Assembly (NCBI GenBank): GCA_022376465.1 | Contig: JACDTU010000001.1 | Coordinates: 868,001-932,000 of the forward strand | Direction: 5' to 3' | Length of the DNA: 64,000 bases | From: Cubamyces lactineus | Lineage: Eukaryota > Basidiomycota > Agaricomycetes > Polyporales > Polyporaceae | Shown here: positions 22,190 through 31,500 of the stretch, piece by piece | Layout of the letters: each line of letters starts with the position of its first letter | Position numbering within the stretch: position 1 is the first letter of the stretch | Program-made: the position numbers and the translations under genes | The notes under the pieces: generated by a model | Told to the model about the DNA's origin: nothing | Databases searched by the model: none | What the model saw: the letters and a program-made list of their open reading frames with translations, nothing else

Positions 22190-22393
22190 ATGCAGATCTT
22201 CAACAAGGTCCTCGTCCTCGTTGCTGTCTTCGTTACATTCGCCGCAGCCACCCCAATCGCTGAGGGCGAAGGTGAGTACATAGGCTGGACACGGATACAA
22301 TGCATCGCGGACACTCACTGACCGCGGTCTATCATGATAGTGGCTGACTGCTCCTGCAGCGGTCACAGCTGCGCCTGCAGCGACCCCCAATGA
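22190..22393 (+). CDS. small secreted Cys-rich peptide, family A copy 3
   Basis: A 44-residue precursor in two exons (22190-22271 and 22341-22393), phase-1 intron. The start MQIFNKVLVLVAVFVTFAAA differs from copy 2 at one residue over the signal peptide. The mature tail reads VADCSCSGHSCACSDPQ, again CxC-x4-CxC; it lacks copy 2's fifth Cys. Leader, TATA region and intron ends match copy 2, so the two are a recent tandem duplicate. A PrpF-family gene starts about 540 nt downstream on the same strand. Secretion is predicted from sequence; function is unknown. Confidence 0.78.
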
Positions 22394-22931
22394 ACGGGAA
22401 GCTATGCGGATTGGTGAGCTGTACAGTTTTTGGCTAAGCATGCATCTATACTGACCTGGGTGTCGAAGTCATTGGTTCACCGACTGAAACATGTCGACGT
22501 CAAGAGTTAGCGGATTGAACTCATGTTGTAACTGGTTGCTTGAGATATATATGCCACGTGTCCCTTATGCGTATAGGTCTGAGTCCAATCGGCTGAACGT
22601 TCTGAAAATCTCTGCTGGTGAGGACCGGTGACCTCAGGAACTGTGAAATATTTGGCCGTCTTGTGGTGGTTCAACGCATGAAGGAATGCGTGTCCGGGTA
22701 GCCCGCTAAGCGCCTGAGTGCAATGTAGACGCCGGTAACGGCTCTCGGCCCGCTGATCCGTTCACGCCCCATAGCCTCTTGGCAGGCAGCCAGGGCCAGC
22801 TGAACCTGCCAGTGGTCGACTAAGACGTCGTCCTTTCCTCGTCCACCACGGAGATTGCCCTGTGGGGCGTAAGTACTTCATCTCTTGCGGCCAAAGAGTC
22901 TACGCATGACTTACCCTAGCATGCCAATAGG
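22394..22931. other. intergenic upstream of the PrpF-family gene
   Basis: About 540 nt between the peptide gene and the isomerase, same strand. No further gene seen. Confidence 0.45.
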
Positions 22932-24170
22932 ATGTTACGACACCCGGCGTTCGTTGCTGCGCACCCAAACTCCATGCTGCATGCCGTCCGCCGTGCGATG
23001 TCAACCGCCAACCCTCTCCCGGCCACCTTCCTGCGTGGAGGCACATCGAAAGGAATATTTTTGAAGCGTTCGGACCTTCCTAAGGACCCATATGAGTGGA
23101 CTCCAATCTTCCAAGGCATCATGGGGTCTCCAGATCCGCAGTACCGTCGACAGCTGAACGGCATGGGCGGCGGCGTATCGAGCCTCTCCAAGATATGCGT
23201 TGTAGGGCCCCCATCATCATCAGAGAGGGCGGCCGAAGTAGACGTGGAGTACACGTTTGTGCAGGTGGGAATCGAGGACGGGGTCCTCGACCTCTCAGGG
23301 AACTGCGGCAACCTCTCCAGTATGATCGGCGTCTTCGCGCTGGACGAGGGCCTCTGTTCCCCTCGGGAGGTCGATGCCGATAACGGTGTCGCCACCGTGA
23401 GGTCGTTCAATACAAACACCAGCAAAATCATCGACACGACGTTCCCCGTCTCACTCTCAGAGGGGAAACATGTCGCAGTCCTCGATGCTCCACAGGTCGA
23501 GATGGCAGGCGTGCCGGGCAAAGCGTCTCGTATCGTCCTCCAATTCGTCAACCCCGGCGGCGCTCGCACAGGAAAGCTGCTCCCTACCGGTAGCCCTATA
23601 GACCTTCTCGAGTGCAGTCCCGACGATTCTGCGTCGTCTTTCATACCAGCGTCTCTCGTGGATGCGACCAATCCCACAGTATTTGTCTCCTCCAACGACC
23701 TTGCTGAGGTGCTTGGACTCCAGGAACGCGGCCTTTCCTCCTCAGACTACTCGTCGCCAAACGTAGAGCGGCTGTTGGAGAGCGTTCGCCAGGCAGGGGC
23801 GAAGCGCATGGGCTTAGACCCGTCTGCGAAAGCTCAGCCGAAGATCGCCGTCCTGACCGAACCTTCAGAGGATGCGACGGACGCGGACATTATCATACAT
23901 GCGTTCTCGATGGGCGTGCTCCACAAAGCCGTACCCATGACGGTAGGGTTATGTCTCGGGGTCGCAACTGGGGTAGAGGGCACGATAGCGCACGGCATCG
24001 TGTCGAGGGCGCGCGCTAGACCAGGAGCCATTCCCAACGACATGGTGAGGATCCGTCACCCTGGAGGCGTCGTTGCCGTCGGAGCGGAGTTTGCGGAGGA
24101 CGGCACGGTGCTTAACGCTCAGGTGTTGAGAACCGGGAGGAGGCTCATGAAGGGTGTTGTTTGGTGGTAG
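22932..24170 (+). CDS. PrpF / DUF453-family isomerase
   Basis: Intronless gene of 412 residues. The PrpF family has a diaminopimelate-epimerase-like fold and includes 2-methylaconitate cis-trans isomerase and 4-oxalomesaconate tautomerase; the exact substrate cannot be told here. Hallmarks are PATFLRGGTSKGIF near residue 30, GGGVSSLSKICVV, the Cys-containing DLSGNCGNLSSMIG, NPGGARTGKLLPTG and the C-terminal IRHPGGVVAVGAEF. About 25 residues precede the family core, rich in Arg/Ala/His (MLRHPAFVAAHPNSMLHAVR), a plausible mitochondrial presequence; an internal ATG at 22998 would give a cytosolic form. Lack of introns is unusual in this window and could reflect retroposition or transfer, but codon use does not obviously differ from neighbours by eye. 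Confidence 0.93.
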   Translation: MLRHPAFVAAHPNSMLHAVRRAMSTANPLPATFLRGGTSKGIFLKRSDLPKDPYEWTPIFQGIMGSPDPQYRRQLNGMGGGVSSLSKICVVGPPSSSERAAEVDVEYTFVQVGIEDGVLDLSGNCGNLSSMIGVFALDEGLCSPREVDADNGVATVRSFNTNTSKIIDTTFPVSLSEGKHVAVLDAPQVEMAGVPGKASRIVLQFVNPGGARTGKLLPTGSPIDLLECSPDDSASSFIPASLVDATNPTVFVSSNDLAEVLGLQERGLSSSDYSSPNVERLLESVRQAGAKRMGLDPSAKAQPKIAVLTEPSEDATDADIIIHAFSMGVLHKAVPMTVGLCLGVATGVEGTIAHGIVSRARARPGAIPNDMVRIRHPGGVVAVGAEFAEDGTVLNAQVLRTGRRLMKGVVWW

Positions 24171-24791
24171 CCAATGGTCGATCCAGTGAGTGAACATGTG
24201 GACTCCGGAGTGTGATTGCTTTTGACATATTGCTCTAGTTCTCTGGCTGGGATCAGTCGGCGCCTCGAGGCTGAGAGCATTCAGGCGGGCAATCTAGCCG
24301 CCGGAGTACCGAGGACCGTTCCACGCCTTGGAAGGCCGTCGTTGTATTAGTTGCTGATTGCAGTAGATCGCAGCGAAACTTCCTCATGATGACAGCGCAT
24401 ATAGGCGCACTACGCTTGCAATCGAGAAGACAGTTTCTTGTACTCAATGGTCCATTGGCTTCTCGCAGTCCCCCTGTACGTACACCCCTTCTGCGCTGAT
24501 AGAAGGAGACTGTATCGACTGGTCCCACGGGCTATGTTGCCTAGACGCCACTAACACAGGTAAGTTAGGTGAATACTACTCTCATCGACTCGTACAGCAT
24601 GTTGACGCCCCAGCGACCCGTGCGTGTAGGTCACACGAGAGCGACATTACACGATCCAGCACATGACCATATCGACGACGCTGCTTTGGCGCTGTTCCAC
24701 TGACGGCGTACTGAGCCTGTGGGCCCATCGCGGCTGACCAGTATCCGACAAGCTGCCTCCCTGTCTCTTGTCGTCGTGCAACTAGAACAGC
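24171..24791. other. intergenic upstream of UstYa-like gene 1
   Basis: About 620 nt, no coding signal; probably the promoter of the next plus-strand gene. Confidence 0.45.
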
Positions 24792-25545
24792 ATGATTTCA
24801 ACGAACTGTGCAATGCTCTTCCTTTTGGCCGCCAGCACAGTCAACCTCGTCCACATCTCCTTGTGGTTGAGAGACGCATCGCAGAGACCTCAGATATCCC
24901 CGGGGCGCGAATTCTGTGAGCAGTGCTGTTACCATTCATCCCCGATCCATATATTCTCATGCTAAGACATCGATAGCATACAAAGGACACGACTATCCCG
25001 AGCTCTTCCCTGTCTCCGAAGGGATCCCAAAGGTGCTCGTAGCGATGGAGGAGACCGTCCACTACCCTCCCCTGGGGGGTCGCTCCGACGCGGAATGGCT
25101 CTCCATGGCGATGCCCAGCTTCGGCTACGTGCGCCTCGGTCCAGAAAACCGCACGTTCTCCCTGTCCATGTTCCACCAGCTGCATTGTCTACGCATGATC
25201 AACCTCGGCCTAGCGCGCGATCAGTCCAGTATTATGAACCTCGGGCACATGAAGCACTGCCTGAACTACCTGCGCCAGAACGCGCTCTGCACCCCCGACC
25301 TCGCGCTGGAGCCGGGCGAGTTCGAGCAGAAGGACTTCGTTGTGGAGCGGACGCATGGCGTGCACGAGTGTAACGACTGGGAGACGATCTTCCGGTTGCA
25401 CACGCAGAACTACAAGAAGTGGAGCAAGGAAACGGGATACGGTATGTGCATAGATTCTACGTAACAACAGTACAGGACGTTCAGCTTGCTTCTTGATATC
25501 GTTGCAGAATACACGCCCCCTCACATCTACGAGGTGCATGCGTGA
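24792..25545 (+). CDS. UstYa-family (DUF3328) protein 1
   Basis: A 208-residue protein in three exons (24792-24915, 24977-25441, 25508-25545). The N-terminus (MISTNCAMLFLLAASTVNLV) is a signal peptide or signal anchor. The body has FHQLHCLRMI (HxxHC at 108-112) and HMKHCLNYLRQ (HxxHC at 132-136), the paired motifs that define UstYa-type proteins. Known members act in fungal secondary metabolism, notably as oxidases that cyclise or modify ribosomal peptides in dikaritin pathways and in cyclochlorotine synthesis. Both motifs are intact. A basic/aromatic C-terminal region ends YTPPHIYEVHA. The gene converges on a second UstYa-like gene and the last exons overlap on opposite strands. Substrate unknown; the nearby secreted peptides are candidates only by proximity. 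Confidence 0.9.
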
Positions 25546-26275
25546 GGATTACGATGATTGACCTTGGGGAGTTCTCGTTACTCACTCTCATCCTATCACG
25601 ATGGTGTTGCAAGCCCTTCTTTAGGAAGTCGTCGTAATTGTCCTCGGCAGCTTTGTACACCGCGCTCCAATCCTTGCACGCATGCGTGATGTCCCACACC
25701 GTGAGATGGGAATCAATATACGCCCGTACGTTCTCGAGCCGAACGTCGCCCCTACAAATCACCGACTGTCGAAGGTAGTTCATGCAGTGGTGTATCATGT
25801 CGAAGCGCTTGATCTTCGCGTCTGGTGAAGGATCGCTGAAAAAGTCGACTACGACTTCACGGATGATGTTCAGACAGCGGAGCTGGTGGAATAGCGCAAG
25901 AGTAAAGGGACGAGACTCGTCGCCAAGGTAGAGCGTGGCGCCGCCGCGAGGGAGAGTAGCGTTCCATTCCGCGACCCCAAGTTCCGTGTCCAAAGCGTAG
26001 TGGTAGCTGTCTTCGTGCGCAAGGTAGACGGTTGCGAGCGGGGGCAAGGGCCACGCTCGAGGGAAGTCCTCTCCACGATATGCTACAATAGTCGATGTTA
26101 AGCCCAAAGATACACATAGAGAGCTGGGGAACATACTGTAGGGTAGACGCGCGGGGTCGGCATCACTAGCAGTTTGGGGACCACTTCTCCATGGGGCATA
26201 TGGCGAGGTTATGAGCAGAAGAACGCTGCATAACAGCAATACTGGGGAGAGCAGGCTCAAGGCAGCGGTTTTCAT
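25521..26275 (-). CDS. UstYa-family (DUF3328) protein 2, degenerate motifs
   Basis: About 213 residues in exons 26137-26275, 25586-26082 and a possible 6-nt last exon 25521-25526. If that last intron is not used, the frame runs to about 25481 with a longer tail, so the 3' end is uncertain. The start MKTAALSLLSPVLLLCSVLL is a signal anchor. The body matches protein 1 in order: TYRGEDFPRAWPLPPLA, NATLPRGGATLYLGD, FHQLRCLNII, HHCMNYLRQ, then CKDWSAVYKAAEDNY. The motif positions read HQLRC (112-116) and MIHHC (142-146), so one His of each HxxHC pair is replaced. Loss of these residues could reduce or change catalysis. It may act as a partner of protein 1, as some UstYa-type proteins function in pairs; that is inference. 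Confidence 0.86.
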
Positions 26276-27543
26276 GCTGCACAATGGGCCCAGCTGCGAA
26301 GTAGGGGGATTGTGGTTGGGGGCTGCTTGGTGTAGTCGCTAACGGATCTCCGGGCGGTAAGTTCGCGTACTCGGGGGCTTAGCACGCAGCGGGCACGTTC
26401 CCTTGTGGCCAATCTAATTGTGTCGTAGAATGCCGCACTGACACCATCGTCACTCTGGACACGGCATACTGTAGCGTTACCAGGATGCTCAGACTTTGAT
26501 CAGAGCCTGGGTGCCGACGCATGCCAGGGTCGATGCCCAGTAATGCGGAGCTCATGACATGGAAGCCTATAAGCGTCCGCAGCTCGCCGCCTTGAGACCT
26601 TGGGAATGGTATTCCTGTGGGCATATATGAGAGAAAGCGCAGTGCATCACCTGTACGTGTAGGATGGGGAAAGGCCATCGATATTCCGACCCCCTCGGCG
26701 CGATCTGTCATATAGTACTTGCATGATAAGTCCGAGGTTCGTATGAGAGAAGGCATTTGGTTCCACTTATGTACACCGTGAAAAGCTGAAGATTGCCGTC
26801 GCGATATACTTATCGACACGATCACGTGACGACATTTGAGCCAACGTCGGGGCTGCTGGCACCAAGCTGGCAACCTGCTTCTCTCTGAAACACTCTTCTA
26901 GACACTCTTGCGCTGGTATCAATCCCCAAGTACTCTAGCTATGCCGCTTGAGGGACCTCGACTAGTCCGTGTATGCTCTGTACCGGTCGTTGCACGCGAA
27001 CCAAGCCTGTCAATGACTGCGTAGAATGAAGGCTCTGCAGAGTTCACCTTACACGGGATGTTAACCGTTGGCATTTTTGTAGCTATGGTCAACCTCACCG
27101 TAGAGGTACTCAAATAGCTTCACCGTGTAGAGCGCTCAATCTACTCAGGTGGACACAGGCTCGGTGAGTGATTGTAAATAGCCTACCATGCTTGAGTAGT
27201 TGCGTTTCCCGTTGAAATGTGGTCACATTGTGTACAGAGGCTTCCTCCGCATCGGAGGCACGTAATGTGGGCCGCTGTCACCAAAATAACGATGCCGTAA
27301 CGAATTCTGAACGGAATAGCATCTACCGCGTGAGAACGGCCAGACGCGCGAACGGTGTGTCTAATTGACGAGATTGTTGGGAGCATGAAGGTGAGCCGGT
27401 GCCTTTCGCAGCCCGCCGAAGAAGGAAAAAGTACGGTTTGCCTTGGGGTCTCGGGGTCTTGCACTGGCGGCGGCACCCTCTCCCGTATACTCCCCAGACT
27501 TGCGCTCGTTCTGCTCCTGTACGACAGACGCATCCCATCTCTC
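26276..27543. other. intergenic between UstYa-like 2 and the But2-like gene
   Basis: About 1.27 kb serving as a divergent promoter region. A 164-codon minus-strand open frame (26379-26873) lacks hydrophobic core or family motifs and is not called. Nothing else seen. Confidence 0.45.
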
Positions 27544-28603
27544 ATGTCGTCCACCGCCGAGTACACCGCGCTGCCCCGCAAGAGCTCTTCGGACGAGCAC
27601 GTCTTGTATGAACCTCTGCTGAAAAATGAGGCCGAATCCTCTACCCGTCATTATGGTGCGAGGACTGGTATATATCGTCCGTGCTGTAAGCTCTCTTGCC
27701 CCCACTGACTGCCATTCCACAGGTGCTAACCATGTGCTCTTTTGGAGTACCATCGGTGTTGCACTCACCACGACTGTATCGCTGCTCCTAAGTATCTTCG
27801 CTCTTGCACGGTCTCACTCAGCACCATCGATGGCTCAGCTGTCTCGAAGGCCCAATCCATATGTGTACCTAGACACCGTCTTGATCAACACCACCCGCCC
27901 GATCCCTTCTATAAACAACTTCCCTCAGGTAGTCCTTCAACTCCTCAACACGGATCATTCCCGCCGTATGCATGAGAGCGACCGGGAGAGGGCTACCCCG
28001 TTCGGCACAGTCTATCCGGATGATCGTCGCATCCTTGTGACTGACAAAGTGAGTCTATGCGCCTCCCTGTAGAACTGGCCGGAGAGCTGATTGCCCACAG
28101 GTGTCTACGGTAGCCCAGTTCCGCAACCTCGACTATGCGATGGAAAGCTGTGTTTTGGTCATGTCGCTCCCGGCGGTGAGCGCGACGTACGACCCCAAGA
28201 TCAGTCTCTCTCCGGACAGCGTCATCGATGTGTGGATCCTGGATGAATCGGTGGAACTCGCTCAGGACATACGTGGCCCGCTGGGCCGCGCTGCCGCTCG
28301 TCGAGAGTTACTGGCCACATTACCCTTCCCCGCTTCCGGAGCTGCTCAGACCAAGGAGTTCTTGTGCCCATCAAGGGCCTTCACAACTATAGAGTTGACA
28401 TGCTCGCCCGGAGCAGGATCGAGCTGTCATGTCGATTTCTGGCAAGATCGACGAGGAAAACCTATCGGCGGTAAGTCGCGATATATCAGCCGTACTCAAG
28501 TCTTCATCGAGTCTGACAAACCTGCGTCGAAGGCGTATACGTTGTGCAAAACTCCACTCCCATCCCGCGTAAGAGCTTCAAAGATCCCTGGGAGAGCTGG
28601 TAG
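27544..28603 (+). CDS. single-pass membrane protein, But2-like basidiomycete family
   Basis: A 292-residue protein in four exons (27544-27655, 27723-28048, 28101-28470, 28533-28603). A charged cytosolic head (MSSTAEYTALPRKSSSDEHV) precedes one membrane segment (VLFWSTIGVALTTTVSLLLS, about residues 42-66) and a lumenal or extracellular domain. That domain contains PYVYLDTVLI, FGTVYPDDRRILVTDKVSTV, FRNLDYAMESCVLVMSLPAV and EFLCPSRAFTTIELTCSPG. I associate this pattern with a common, expanded basidiomycete family related to proteins annotated as But2-like; the name is from memory and the function is unknown. Frame is kept at all three splices. Not obviously linked in function to the UstYa genes. 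Confidence 0.8.
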
Positions 28604-29231
28604 AAGTGGCCCGTCGTGGATATCCGCGCTCGTGCCCAAGCCCCGCCCGCTCCCTTCGAAACCTTGTATCCATTGCATTTGCCGCTGTACAACTCGTGAT
28701 CATGCGCGATCAGCGATGACCCGTTGACTCATCGTAAAACCTTACGACTGCGAGTTCACGTAGGTTACGTGCAACGACCGTGCAGCTGTCAGTACGTACG
28801 ACTGCGCCGTCATAATCGCAAGCGCGGGGAATTGTTATCCGCCCCCATCGCCCGTCGACATAATCACTGTGCCGATGGGCGTTGGAACCATTGGTTAGTC
28901 GATGCATCAGAGGATTCTGTGTTCCCAAGCCCAGAGCTGCGTATGTCATGGGGGTGAGGTGCCGTTATATTGCATCCATGAGTGCAGTAATGCCGGTCCA
29001 TTCGGGCACCGTGGAGGTCAAGCCTATGTGTGAGCGGGCTGCGTATCGCGCATTAGTAGACCCATCGGACCATGGGTACAATGTGCACACTGTGCTTTGA
29101 TGCCCTCATAATGTGTCCCCTGTTATCGCTATATCAACATGAGCACTGGTGTCTCAGTTCGTCAGCTCACCCAAAAGCAACCCACTGCCCCCATACTAAG
29201 CCTTACACTCGGAAGATACGATACAGGCGAT
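28604..29231. other. intergenic before small peptide B1
   Basis: About 630 nt. A TATA-like TATATC at 29130-29135 lies about 100 nt upstream of the B1 ATG. No other signal. Confidence 0.45.
29130..29135 (+). promoter_or_regulatory. TATA-like box of peptide B1
   Basis: TATATC in gctatatcaac. Peptide B2 has the same tatatcaac string at the same distance (31215-31223). Confidence 0.45.
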
Positions 29232-29438
29232 ATGCAGCTCAACCTCTTCTTCGCGTTCTCTCTTTTTGCGCTCCTCGTGAGCGCAGCTCCCGTACCCGAC
29301 AGCAATGGTGAGCCCTTGTATGCTAGGATGCGGAAAGACGCTTGTTCAGCTCATCACCATTGTGCTCTTGCAGCTGTTCATGCTACTCCTGAGGAGGTAG
29401 CCGATACGATTCCCCTGACACCGGACTTCATATTCTAA
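29232..29438 (+). CDS. small secreted peptide, family B copy 1
   Basis: A 46-residue precursor in two exons (29232-29307 and 29374-29438) with a phase-1 intron (GTGAGC...TTGCAG). Signal peptide MQLNLFFAFSLFALLVSA, likely cut at SA-AP. The mature part has no Cys and is acidic, with ATPEEVADTIPLTPDFIF. Copy 2, 2 kb downstream, shares the signal peptide pattern, intron position and the EVAD segment. Gene design matches the Cys-rich family A although the mature sequence differs. No dibasic processing site or repeat is seen. Unknown function. Confidence 0.65.
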   Translation: MQLNLFFAFSLFALLVSAAPVPDSNGEPLYARMRKDACSAHHHCALAAVHATPEEVADTIPLTPDFIF

Positions 29439-31214
29439 GCCTCGCGAGGTATGAATTCCCCGTCCTGCCAGCGCCACTCGAACGTCTCATTGAGTTATCG
29501 TAGAGTCACGCGGCGTGGATGTTTGGCCCGACATGAATAACGATGTGCTAGGAGATTTTGACAACGTCGCCGGAAACGGGCTGGCAGGAAGCTGCTCTGC
29601 TGTGACTCGGAGTGCGATGTCTGTTCCAACGAAACGTATAAATACATCGCTGTAAGGTTGACCATGTGGTACTATGATTGTTATACAAGTTTATGCGAGT
29701 CTTGCGCGACAGTGCGAAACAGTCGGTGTCATATAGGAACGAGCGTAGGTGCCAAGTTGTTGTGCCAGTTAGTACCGACGTGATCCGAGTCGAAGGCTTG
29801 GTCGGCCGTGGCTGTGCCGCTACATAAGTCTTTTCGGATGCGCTCCAGTCTCTCCAGCACTTCTGAGGTCTGCCCATTGGTACCTCAGGCCAAACATGTT
29901 GGTAGTCGCGTCCGACTTGGTATCTCTACTCGTCACACTCTTGGTCCAGATCCAGCACATCCTCCAACATGGCGCAACTGTCGGTGTCCACAGGTGACAG
30001 CACAGCGTTTGTTGGCGCAAGTTTAGATGCGACGTTCTAGGGTGCACACCGGGCTAGTGGCAAGTGGCACCCCGTAACGCTGTTTTGGGATTTCCTGGTC
30101 CAAGAAGGGCAAGTATCAGTACTTGGGCGATTGTTCAGTCACGACTCTCCACAGTCCAATAGCCTCATTCCATGGAATGACCGTCGGAAGCAAGAGTCAA
30201 GCCAGTGCCAGTGAGTCACGCCAGATATGATCGTATCGTGTCGACCTATCAGCGGAACCTCTGAGTCAGGACGCACGGCGACGGTCATTTCCATTTCCTG
30301 CCATAGGGCGTGGGTTGTCTCCCCTAGGCAGACGATGAATGTGTACCACAGGGCGTGGGCGACTACCGTACGGCACAACGCTTCTGCTGGCGCTGCTTGC
30401 CTCTCACAAGCGCTCTAAGAAGACCGCAAAACGGACACCCCATCGCCGGGGTGAGCGTTAGACCGCACGTCGGCGGCTAAGAGTTCTTCGTGGCGCACTG
30501 CGGACCATCGACCTGTCGCATTGCCTACGACTTCGTGACGAACGCCGGGGCCAGAATGTGCAAACCCCACGCCTAGTTCGTCTGCCTATATCGGCATGAT
30601 GACTGATGTCTGTAGGAGAGGTAGGGGAGGCAGACCTGTTATTACCTGTTCCGGGGAACCGAACTGGCTACCGGCGTAGTCAAAGGCAGCAAAAGATATT
30701 CAGTACGTGCGAATTCCACGTGGCCGCGGATTGTTATTCTTTTCCTATCTCACACATCCTTCAGCCGAAGCTCAACTCCTGAAATGGGTCACTGAATGAA
30801 AGGCAGAGTACCCCCAGTGTACAAATACCCTGCGAAGCCAATCCTGGAAGTAAGCCATAATCTGATAATCCGGCAGAAGGTTCCGCTCACATGCGACAGA
30901 GGCGTACAGGTTCCCCGAACCATCCATCGACTGACTCCATACCTGCTGCTCCTCGTACAGTCTATTTTTACCGGGTGGACATCTCGGGCGAGCGGAACTT
31001 CGAAGTCGCTCTGTACGGCACAAACAGCGTTGCACCCAAGCCGCGCTTCTTGTCGATGAGCAGCCCACTTTGTTCGTTTTGAGAGTGCAACCTACTCCGC
31101 TTGTCAGCGAAGCCTAGAGCGCACACACAGACACAGTACATGGGAGATAGGACAGGCTGTCCGGTCGCCCAAAGGTACCATCGTCGTGTTCGCGTCGACT
31201 GGCGCTCAAGCCAG
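29439..31214. other. spacer between small peptides B1 and B2
   Basis: About 1.8 kb. A minus-strand stretch (about 30,970-31,110) reads LLIDKKRGLGATLFVPYRAT and could be a relic, but I cannot extend or assign it. Otherwise no coding signal. Confidence 0.35.
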
Positions 31215-31220
31215 TATATC
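31215..31220 (+). promoter_or_regulatory. TATA-like box of peptide B2
   Basis: TATATC in agtatatcaacg, about 95 nt upstream of the ATG, matching B1. Confidence 0.45.
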
Positions 31221-31309
31221 AACGACGGAGGACTACCACGGAGTCCTCAGGTCGCCAAGAACACACACTCGACGAGCCAACCCACACTCCCAATAGCCCA
31301 CCAGCCAGC

Positions 31310-31500
31310 ATGCAGTTCAACCTCCTCTTCGTGTTCTCTCTCTTCGCTCTCCTCGTCAGCGCGACCCCCAACGCTAACAGGAACGGTGAGTATCTGAACC
31401 ACCACGATGCTACTTGCTGCATGGTCGCTGAATGGCTGCTACAGATGCCCGTGCTCCCACCGACGAGGTCGCTGACTCGCACCCCGACATGCACCACTAA
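31310..31500 (+). CDS. small secreted peptide, family B copy 2
   Basis: A 43-residue precursor in two exons (31310-31385 and 31445-31500), phase-1 intron (GTGAGT...CTACAG). Signal peptide MQFNLLFVFSLFALLVSA, nearly the same as B1. The mature part reads ATPNANRNDARAPTDEVADS and ends PDMHH. The C-terminal His-His with Met could bind metal, but the peptide is too short to claim this. Paralogue of B1; exon 1 is 76 nt in both. Confidence 0.65.

Larger units (their letters stand above)
19740..22393. repeat. two diverged tandem copies of a ~1.6-kb segment
   Basis: The first copy runs from about 19,740 to 20,782 and the second from about 21,390 to 22,393; the outer limits are approximate. Similar blocks occur in the same order in each: a hydrophobic-tail relic, an upstream block with tttgtcgga, a TATA region, a leader ending near-identically before the ATG, and the peptide gene. 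Exon 1 is the most conserved part; mid-segment similarity is weak. Confidence 0.55.

Noticed and set aside
26379..26873. 164-codon minus-strand open frame between UstYa-like 2 and the But2-like gene
   Set aside because: Composition looks random, with no motifs and no plausible flanking exons.
30968..31222. Minus-strand frame containing LLIDKKRGLGATLFVPY
   Set aside because: Short, cannot be extended by splicing, family not recognised; mentioned only as a possible relic.
20565..31500. Dikaritin-type precursor with repeated cores and KR cleavage sites
   Set aside because: None of the small precursors has repeats or dibasic sites, so a classical ustiloxin-like precursor is not present in the window.
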